DNA of 64,000 nucleotides, taken from positions 28,671-92,670 of the forward strand of contig NZ_JAQMWQ010000024.1 of the NCBI RefSeq assembly GCF_030403775.1. The letters run 5' to 3'. This document shows positions 58,215-64,000 of the stretch, one piece after another (position 1 is the first letter of the stretch; the number at the start of each line of letters is the position of its first letter). The translations under genes were made by a program, and so were the position numbers. Origin of the DNA: Paenibacillus sp. BSR1-1. Lineage in GTDB: Bacteria; Bacillota; Bacilli; Bacillales; Cytobacillaceae. The notes beneath the pieces were generated by a model. The model was not told the DNA's origin. It worked only from the letters and a program-made list of their open reading frames with translations, and did no database searches.

Positions 58215-59555
58215 TTGTCCGATTTTTTATCAATTGGTGTATCGCCAACATTAGCGAGTAAATTACATTCATACGGTGTGGCCGTTCCGACACCGGTTCA
58301 AAAACAAGCCATTCCCATTATCATGGGTGGGAAGGATATTATCGCTCAAGCACAAACAGGTACAGGAAAGACGTTTGCCTTTATACTGCCAATATTAGAA
58401 AAAATAAAAAGTGGTACAGTATATGTTCAAGCCTTGATCGTCACTCCTACCCGGGAATTGGCCTTACAAATAACAGATGAAATAGAAAAGCTAATCGCTG
58501 GAATTGAAGGTATTGATGTGTTAGCGATATATGGAGGGCAGGATGTCGACAAGCAATTGAAAAAATTGAAGAAGGGTATGCAGATTGTGGTTGGAACACC
58601 AGGAAGACTGTTGGATCATATCCGAAGAGGAACCGTCGATTTATCCCAAACTTCTTTTCTAGTATTAGATGAAGCCGACCAAATGCTGCATATTGGATTT
58701 TTGAATGAAGTAGAGGACATCATTAAGGAGACTCCTGCGAGCCGACAGACGATGCTATTCTCAGCGACAATTCCCTCTGAAGTAAGAAAACTTGCACATA
58801 AGCATATGCGGGCACCTGAATATATCCAGGTGGAAAAAACACAAGGACCCGCTGATAATGTTAAGCAAATTGCTATCCATACCATTGATCGTGCCAAGCA
58901 GGCAACCGTTATTCAATTAATTGAAACGCACCGGCCGTTTTTAGCGGTTATTTTTTGCCGGACAAAACGAAGAGTAAGTAAACTTTATGAAGTGTTAAAG
59001 AGCCATGGTTTTTCCTGTGATGAATTGCACGGTGATTTGTCTCAAGCAAAACGCGAGCAGGTAATGAAGCGGTTTCGCGATGCTGAAATTCAACTGTTAA
59101 TTGCAACAGATGTAGCCGCAAGAGGTCTTGATGTCGAAGGTGTAACCCATGTATTTAATTATGATATTCCCCAGGACAGTGAAAGTTATATTCACCGAAT
59201 AGGAAGGACAGGTCGAGCAGGAATGAAGGGATTAGCGATTACGTTATACTCATCAGCCGACCGCCCTACTTTGGATTTAATTGAAAAAGAATTGAATATC
59301 ACCATTCAAAAACAGAACCTTGGGAATTCGAATAAGGAAAAAAGCGCATTGCCCAATCGTTCAGCTGTTCAAAAAGGGAAGGATACCAAGGGGAATGATA
59401 ACAAGAATAGAACTCCAGATTCACGCAAGTCGAAAATGAATTCGAATTCCAAGGGTCAGGGCTCAAAACGAAAATCAAATAGCTCTCCGATATCTGCTAG
59501 TATCGGAAAAAAGAGCTCCAATACAGGAAGAACAAAAAAACAAAAGAAAAGATAA
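58215..59555 (+). CDS. DEAD-box RNA helicase
   Basis: A 446-aa RNA helicase. The Q motif is in GVAVPTPVQKQAIP, motif I is AQTGTGKT, motif II is DEAD (VLDEADQM), SAT in motif III, and motifs V-VI are ATDVAARGLD and HRIGRTGRAG. After about residue 365 a Ser/Lys/Asn-rich basic tail of 80 residues provides RNA binding. It resembles Bacillus CshA/CshB-class helicases, but I cannot say which. Start is TTG 58215 behind AGGGG; the ATG at 58210 is out of frame. Confidence 0.93.
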   Translation: MSDFLSIGVSPTLASKLHSYGVAVPTPVQKQAIPIIMGGKDIIAQAQTGTGKTFAFILPILEKIKSGTVYVQALIVTPTRELALQITDEIEKLIAGIEGIDVLAIYGGQDVDKQLKKLKKGMQIVVGTPGRLLDHIRRGTVDLSQTSFLVLDEADQMLHIGFLNEVEDIIKETPASRQTMLFSATIPSEVRKLAHKHMRAPEYIQVEKTQGPADNVKQIAIHTIDRAKQATVIQLIETHRPFLAVIFCRTKRRVSKLYEVLKSHGFSCDELHGDLSQAKREQVMKRFRDAEIQLLIATDVAARGLDVEGVTHVFNYDIPQDSESYIHRIGRTGRAGMKGLAITLYSSADRPTLDLIEKELNITIQKQNLGNSNKEKSALPNRSAVQKGKDTKGNDNKNRTPDSRKSKMNSNSKGQGSKRKSNSSPISASIGKKSSNTGRTKKQKKR

Positions 59556-59560
59556 TAAAC

Positions 59561-59591
59561 AAACGGGACTGAAATTACTTCAGCCCCGTTT
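59561..59591. terminator. Terminator between convergent helicase and symporter genes
   Basis: AAACGGGACTGAA (59561-59573) pairs with TTCAGCCCCGTTT (59579-59591), with one A-C mismatch. Confidence 0.75.
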
Positions 59592-59597
59592 GCCTAT

Positions 59598-61136
59598 TTA
59601 ACTGCCGATTCCAATACCGGTGTTTGATTTTACGAGTACTTCTTCATATTTTTTCACATCAGCCTTTTGTCTGGAGAAAATGGTTCCAAGGTAACCTGCT
59701 AAAAATCCAAGTGGAATCGAGACAATCCCAGGTGTTGTATATGGGAATAAAGGTTCCCCTACAAAAATGGCTTTTCCGACCTCCAGGCTGAAAACATTTG
59801 GACTTATAAGAACAAGACCGATAGCGGAAATAAGCCCAACAACCATCGCCCATACAGCACCAATCGTATTAAATCGTTTCCAATAGATGGTGTAAATAAT
59901 GACTGGCAGGTTGGCACTTGCCGCAACAGCAAAGGCTAGGGAAACAAGGAAGGCTACATTAAGAGTTTGAGCACCTAAAGCGAGAATAATGGATACAATT
60001 GAAACTCCAATTGCGGCCCAGCGAGCCATGCTAACCTGCTGCTTTTCGCTTGCTTTTCCTTTACGGAGGATTTCATTATAGAAATCATGGGCAAAGGCAG
60101 AGGCTGCTGTTAACACAAGACCAGCTACTACGGCGAGGATAGTGGCAAATGCGACAGCTGAGATAAAGGCAAAGAGCATATTGCCGCCAATAGCTTTTGC
60201 TAATAAGGGGGCCGCCATGTTTCCGGCCGGATTGGCTGCTACGATTTCACTATTGCCGACAAATGCCGCAGCACCGAAGCCAAGGAAAATGGTCATGACG
60301 TAAAAGATCCCAATGATCCATGTGGCATAAACAACAGAGGAGCGGGCCGTTTTGGCGTCTTTTACCGTAAAGAAACGAACGAGAATATGAGGCAATCCAG
60401 CTGTCCCAAGCACCAGTCCCATGTTTAATGAAATCGTATCAAGTCCGATTTTGTATTTAACACCGGGATTCAAGAAAGATTCCTTCAGGGGTGTGGCGGT
60501 TTTCATTTGCGCAAACATATCGGTGATGCTCCAGTTAAACTTGGCCAAGACAATAATAGAAATGATGAAGGTGCCTCCCATAAGAAGAATCGCTTTTATG
60601 ATTTGTACCCAGCTCGTGGCATGCATGCCGCCAAAAATGACGTAAACAGTCATTAACACACCCACAATTAAAACCGATGTTGTATATTCCAATCCTAATA
60701 ATAATTTAATGAGTGCACCCGCCCCAACAAGTTGAGCGATCATATAAAAAATAGAAATAGCCATCGTATTCATCGCTGCAAAACCGCGTATTTTCTTAGC
60801 ATTAAATCGGGCCGCAATCATATCGGCAAACGTATACTTACCGAGGTTTCGAAGCGGCTCTGCTACTAAATATAGAACGACCAGGTAGGCAACAAGAAAC
60901 CCGATACTATAAAAGAATCCGTCAAAGCCTGTCAATGCAACCGCCCCTGCGATTCCAAGAAATGATGCCGCAGACATGTAGTCCCCGGCAATTGCCAGTC
61001 CATTTTGCCAGCCTGTCAGACCCCCGCCGGCTGTGTAGAATTCACTCGCATTTTTGGTCCGTTTAGATGCGTAATAGGTTATGACTAACGTGACTAAAAC
61101 AATCGCAAGGAACATAATAAAAGCAGGAGTATTCAT
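59598..61136 (-). CDS. actP: Cation/acetate symporter (SSS family, ActP/YwcA type)
   Basis: A 512-aa sodium:solute symporter with 13 membrane helices. ASEFYTAGGGLTGWQNGLAIAGDYMSAASFLGI and the R-x(2)-A-x(n) sodium motif are typical of ActP. It takes up acetate or other short carboxylates. Its ATG overlaps the stop of the DUF485 gene by one base, the usual partner of ActP in operons. The operon carries an internal cre site near its start. Confidence 0.93.
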   Translation of the reverse strand: MNTPAFIMFLAIVLVTLVITYYASKRTKNASEFYTAGGGLTGWQNGLAIAGDYMSAASFLGIAGAVALTGFDGFFYSIGFLVAYLVVLYLVAEPLRNLGKYTFADMIAARFNAKKIRGFAAMNTMAISIFYMIAQLVGAGALIKLLLGLEYTTSVLIVGVLMTVYVIFGGMHATSWVQIIKAILLMGGTFIISIIVLAKFNWSITDMFAQMKTATPLKESFLNPGVKYKIGLDTISLNMGLVLGTAGLPHILVRFFTVKDAKTARSSVVYATWIIGIFYVMTIFLGFGAAAFVGNSEIVAANPAGNMAAPLLAKAIGGNMLFAFISAVAFATILAVVAGLVLTAASAFAHDFYNEILRKGKASEKQQVSMARWAAIGVSIVSIILALGAQTLNVAFLVSLAFAVAASANLPVIIYTIYWKRFNTIGAVWAMVVGLISAIGLVLISPNVFSLEVGKAIFVGEPLFPYTTPGIVSIPLGFLAGYLGTIFSRQKADVKKYEEVLVKSNTGIGIGS

Positions 61137-61462
61137 CAGCTGTTCCCCCTTTCCTTGACAACTTTATCAGCCATCACATCAAACTTGGCTGCTTTTTTTG
61201 AATAGAGCATGCAAAGTCCCCAGGTCATCACAAATTGCAGGAAGGCAAAGACCCAAGCCCATGAAATACTGCCGATAAAGTTGTGATTTAAGATAGTTGA
61301 ATAGGAAGTTAAGATTGGTAAAGCAAAGTAAAAACAAAAAAAGAAGATCGTGATAGGAATGATAAATTTTTTCTTTTCGGAGAGTAATGTTTGAAACGAA
61401 GAAGATTGTACAATTGAACTGTAATCGCTTTCAGAGATATCATTGATTTTTTTAGCCTCCAA
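61136..61462 (-). CDS. DUF485 membrane protein (YwcB/YjcH type)
   Basis: A 108-aa protein with two membrane helices (about residues 33-55 and 68-90), of the DUF485 family found beside acetate symporters. TTG 61462 is chosen because GGGGGAG is upstream; the frame back to 61522 has no ribosome binding site. Its TGA overlaps the actP ATG. The role, perhaps a symporter subunit, is unproven. Confidence 0.88.
   Translation of the reverse strand: MEAKKINDISESDYSSIVQSSSFQTLLSEKKKFIIPITIFFFCFYFALPILTSYSTILNHNFIGSISWAWVFAFLQFVMTWGLCMLYSKKAAKFDVMADKVVKERGNS
61420..61433. promoter_or_regulatory. CcpA cre site inside the DUF485 gene
   Basis: TGTAATCGCTTTCA (TGAAAGCGATTACA on the coding strand) fits the cre consensus TGWNANCGNTNWCA at every fixed position. 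It is 30-43 bp inside the first gene of the acetate operon, a common place for CcpA repression by roadblock. Confidence 0.65.
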
Positions 61463-61738
61463 TGAAGCTCCCCCTCTCTCAAATAAACCTTGGTACAAAA
61501 CATGAGGACGAAATAATGACAATGCTGAAGTTCAATAGCTGAAGTCTGGATGGTGTATAGTACAGGGTGAATGAATAGTGGAATACTAGAATGTAATGTT
61601 ACAACTGCCCTCCTTTGGAAATTAGTAAACATTACTACAGTTTCAATTATAGTAATGCTTTTTTTAATTGCGCAAGGGATTTTTTGAAAAATAGGAAAAT
61701 TTTAGTATAAAAAATATGGATGATAAGTATGAAAAAAA

Positions 61739-61767
61739 AGAAAACCCTTGCTGCGCAAAGGTTTTCT
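61739..61767 (-). terminator. Terminator of the tRNA-Ala gene
   Basis: On the minus strand, AGAAAACCTTTGC and GCAAGGGTTTTCT form a 13-bp stem with one G-U pair, followed by TTTTTTTT. Confidence 0.9.
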
Positions 61768-61772
61768 AAATA

Positions 61773-61845
<73 letters not shown>

Positions 61846-61910
61846 GTATATTTGGTACAAGAAAAATTATATCCGGATTTTAACTTTCATGCAAGAGGAA
61901 ATTAAAAAAA

Positions 61911-61931
61911 AGGGCAGAAAATTTCTGCCCT
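61911..61931 (-). terminator. Terminator of the mgtC-like gene
   Basis: AGGGCAGAAA (61911-61920) pairs with TTTCTGCCCT (61922-61931 region); a run of Ts follows on the minus strand. The stem includes the stop codon edge. Confidence 0.8.
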
Positions 61932-62626
61932 CAGCTAATACTTTCAATTTCCACTTTTTTAACACCATCTAAATCAGAAACGGAAGCATAAACATCCGTC
62001 GTTTTTTCTCTGTAATCAACTGCTACTAATATTTGTACAAGATGATCGCCATTGTCCAGGTCCTTAATTCGAAGTCTGCGAATAATATATTTTTTCTTTA
62101 TTAAAAAAGCTATTGCCTGATCGATTTGATTACGATCACAAATACATAGCTGCAAACTAACTTCTTTTTCCCGCAATTGTTTCGGGCCAAAGAGCTTCAT
62201 TAAGAAGGGGATCAATTCTACACTTATTATGAGTAAGGCTACACCAACAGATGCCTCTAAATAAAAGCCTGCCCCAACGGCAATGCCAATTCCTGCAGCC
62301 CCCCAGATCATCGCTGCAGTCGTTAAACCAGAGATACTATCATTGCCCCGTCTTAGTATCACACCAGCACCTAAGAATCCAATCCCAGAAACGATTTGGG
62401 CAGCAAGTCGAAGGGGATCCATTGTAATTTTTACATCATTTGAATTCGGAAACATATAAGCGGATTGAATCGAAACGATTGTTAACAGACAACTTACAAC
62501 GGAAATCACCAGACTCGTTTTAAGTCCGACTGGCTTTCTTTTTAATTCGCGTTCAAGACCGATTATTAGCCCAAAGACGGCCGAAATACCCAGCTTTATT
62601 AATATATCTATATCTGTATTTGACAT
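61931..62626 (-). CDS. MgtC/SapB-family membrane protein
   Basis: A 231-aa protein with about five helices in the N-terminal 145 residues (GLIIGLERELKRKP and GIGFLGAGVILRRG are diagnostic) and a C-terminal ACT-like domain. In pathogens MgtC affects magnesium homeostasis and F-ATPase; in Bacillus the role is unclear. The ribosome binding site before ATG 62626 is weak. Single gene. Confidence 0.9.
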   Translation of the reverse strand: MSNTDIDILIKLGISAVFGLIIGLERELKRKPVGLKTSLVISVVSCLLTIVSIQSAYMFPNSNDVKITMDPLRLAAQIVSGIGFLGAGVILRRGNDSISGLTTAAMIWGAAGIGIAVGAGFYLEASVGVALLIISVELIPFLMKLFGPKQLREKEVSLQLCICDRNQIDQAIAFLIKKKYIIRRLRIKDLDNGDHLVQILVAVDYREKTTDVYASVSDLDGVKKVEIESIS

Positions 62627-62741
62627 CTACATTCACGTCCAATTTAAGAATCGATTAGAAGAACTTTTGATAAATTTATAGTAAATAATATAGGATTACA
62701 TTAAAATCTTTACTTAGATTCTACACATAAAGGAGTATGTT

Positions 62742-63647
62742 ATGGAAGAACCAAAAATAAATCCCTATGCCGTTTTAGCTATAGGTGTACTATCTGTTTC
62801 AGCCTCAGCTATTTTTGTCAAACTCAGTACAGCACCATCTGGAGTAATTGCATTTTATCGCTTATTTTTTTCAGTCTTATTCATGCTCCCCATATTTTTA
62901 ACGAAGCATGTTTCAGAACTACGTCTTATAACCAAAAAAGATTGGCTTTTTTCGACCATTGCCGGAATATTACTAGCCTTTCACTTTATCCTATGGTTTG
63001 AATCACTAAATTACACTTCGGTTGCAAGTTCCACAGTTCTTGTGACCTTGCAGCCCTTATTTGCTTTTGTTGGAACCTATTTTTTCTTTAAGGAGAAATT
63101 ATCAAGTAAAGCAATCCTCAGCGGAGTGATTGCTGTTGCAGGGAGTATAATTATTAGCTGGGGGGATTTCCGAATTAGCGGAACGGCCCTATATGGAGAT
63201 ATTATTGCATTACTTGCCTGTATACCAGTTACCGCTTATTTATTATTTGGTCAAAATGTTAGAAAAAGGGTATCACTTATTACTTATACATTTATCGTTT
63301 ACTTTATGAGTACCATTACGCTATTCATTTATTGCCTGGCTGCTGGTGAGCCTTTATTTCCTTATTCTTCAAGTAACTGGACTTATTTTATTTTACTCGC
63401 GCTATTTCCTAATTTGCTCGGACATACATTGTTTAATTGGTCAATAAAATGGCTCAGTACTTCGACCATTTCAATGGCTATTTTGTTTGAACCAGTTGGA
63501 GCGACAATCCTTGCATTTTTCTTACTAAGCGAAAATGTCGTCTGGACACAAATCTTAGGAGGGGTTGTAGTCATCGGAGGTATTTTATTATTCGTGATGG
63601 ATGAGAGAAAAATGAAATTAAAAGGTGAAATGAAAAGCACAACCTAA
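62742..63647 (+). CDS. EamA/DMT-family transporter
   Basis: A 301-aa protein with ten membrane helices in two EamA repeats (about 10-140 and 150-285). AIFVKLSTAPSGVIAFYRLFFS and the ILFEPVGATILAFFLLSE motif near the end are typical. It probably exports or imports a small metabolite. ATG follows AAAGGAG. Single gene. Confidence 0.9.
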   Translation: MEEPKINPYAVLAIGVLSVSASAIFVKLSTAPSGVIAFYRLFFSVLFMLPIFLTKHVSELRLITKKDWLFSTIAGILLAFHFILWFESLNYTSVASSTVLVTLQPLFAFVGTYFFFKEKLSSKAILSGVIAVAGSIIISWGDFRISGTALYGDIIALLACIPVTAYLLFGQNVRKRVSLITYTFIVYFMSTITLFIYCLAAGEPLFPYSSSNWTYFILLALFPNLLGHTLFNWSIKWLSTSTISMAILFEPVGATILAFFLLSENVVWTQILGGVVVIGGILLFVMDERKMKLKGEMKSTT

Positions 63648-63655
63648 GGTCCGAG

Positions 63656-63697
63656 TTATTCACATTCTTTTAATTAGACATAAGGGAATGTGAATAA
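63656..63697 (+). terminator. Terminator of the EamA gene
   Basis: TTATTCACATTC (63656-63667) pairs perfectly with GAATGTGAATAA (63686-63697), followed by TCCTTTT. Confidence 0.65.
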
Positions 63698-63741
63698 TCC
63701 TTTTAAGAAAAGGACTTGTAAAAAAAAGTTTTAAAATTATA

Positions 63742-63770
63742 TTGCAATCATTTATTTACCGTGTTATATT
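63742..63770 (+). promoter_or_regulatory. rRNA operon promoter P1
   Basis: TTGCAA (63742-63747), 17-bp spacer, TATATT (63765-63770), upstream of the stronger P2 element. Confidence 0.6.
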
Positions 63771-63828
63771 AAATCTCGTCCTCTTCAAGAGAGTCAAAAA
63801 CAACGACAAATGAAATTTTAAAAAGTTG

Positions 63829-63856
63829 TTGACATCTAGAAGTGAGATGTGATAAA
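63829..63856 (+). promoter_or_regulatory. rRNA operon promoter P2
   Basis: TTGACA (63829-63834), 16-bp spacer, GATAAA (63851-63856), with a TG before the -10 box. Tandem promoters of this kind precede rRNA operons in Bacillus. Confidence 0.8.
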
Positions 63857-64000
63857 TTAAGGAAGTCGCTTTTGAGGAATTGAGCAAAAGGGACTGAGAG
63901 TAACAAGATTGTTCTTTGAAAACTAAACAAACAAAAACGTCAACAAACAATAATATTCGTTTCATTTGAAACGAAGCCAACGTTTTATTTTATGAGCTAA
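63857..64000 (+). ncRNA. Leader of an rRNA operon (16S begins beyond the window)
   Basis: The leader has the boxA-like GTTCTTTGAAAAC (63911-63923), AAACAAACAAAAACGTCAAC, a perfect hairpin TTCGTTTC-ATTT-GAAACGAA-type (63956-63975) and CCAACGTTTTATTTTATGAGC, as in the 5' processing region of Bacillus 16S rRNA. The mature 16S start (GAGAGTTTGATCCTGG) is not reached, so it would lie tens of bases further on. Confidence 0.85.

Noticed and set aside
58210..58260. ATG start for the RNA helicase
   Set aside because: The ATG is out of frame with the helicase; the TTG at 58215 is in frame and well spaced.
63756..63980. 74-aa minus-strand open frame at the right edge
   Set aside because: It lies across rRNA promoters and leader on the other strand and has no ribosome binding site.

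Overview
The window looks like a chromosomal segment from a Bacillaceae bacterium (Bacillus sensu lato, possibly Neobacillus- or Mesobacillus-like; the genus is inference). Supporting signs are low GC, strong AGGAGG-type ribosome binding sites with frequent TTG/GTG starts, an S-box and a T-box leader, SinR, BdbC/BdbD, a YjcZ-type sporulation peptide, a B. subtilis-like eps cluster and a dual-promoter rRNA operon leader at the right edge.

Layout. 1-5.3 kb: a small hypothetical gene, a two-component system with a nearby two-gene membrane operon that may be its target, and a MarR/MFS efflux operon with a perfect palindromic operator. 5.3-13.2 kb: a SAM-riboswitch-controlled methionine operon on the minus strand (metI-metC-yitJ-metH). 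13.2-26 kb: sinR, then an exopolysaccharide operon preceded by SinR-like boxes, a probable EAR (epsC-type) antitermination RNA and an intrinsic terminator. The operon holds EpsC, EpsN, a chain-length modulator with BY-kinase and phosphatase, Wzx, Wzy, a GT4 glycosyltransferase, a 32-aa microprotein, an EpsL-type initiating transferase, and an unusual pair made of a PLP enzyme and an ATP-grasp ligase. 26-31.5 kb: housekeeping and redox genes (phosphogluconolactonase, BdbD/BdbC, YjcZ, a glutaredoxin-thioredoxin reductase fusion, Dps, a LysM cell wall hydrolase).

31.5-46.2 kb is a coherent agmatine/putrescine to GABA to succinate catabolic island: ureohydrolase, two PuuP-like importers, glutamate dehydrogenase with two small accessory proteins, a PAS-containing sigma-54 activator, aminobutyraldehyde dehydrogenase, putrescine aminotransferase, GABA aminotransferase and succinate-semialdehyde dehydrogenase. 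Five -24/-12 promoters serve it. Three of them have TTATGC dyads or direct repeats 50-90 bp upstream, which I propose as the activator's binding sites.

46.3-64 kb: OhrR, a HAD hydrolase, serA under a T-box, the hom-thrC-thrB operon, a GGDEF/EAL protein flanked by GC-rich hairpin repeats, decayed gene remnants, an RBBP9-type hydrolase, a DEAD-box helicase, a DUF485/acetate symporter operon with an internal cre site, tRNA-Ala(GGC), an MgtC-like protein, an EamA transporter and finally the promoters and leader of an rRNA operon whose 16S gene would begin just past the window.

Several intergenic regions carry unexplained repeats: a 52-bp-period tandem array (35.7-35.96 kb), a TTTATCAGCGAAT array (48.1-48.2 kb), two deletion variants of one GC-rich palindromic family (53.8 and 54.1 kb) and paired CCGCGG palindromes (5.29 kb). 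Where coordinates start at a downstream start codon, I chose it from ribosome-binding-site spacing. All functions are from motif and family recognition by eye; no database search was run.
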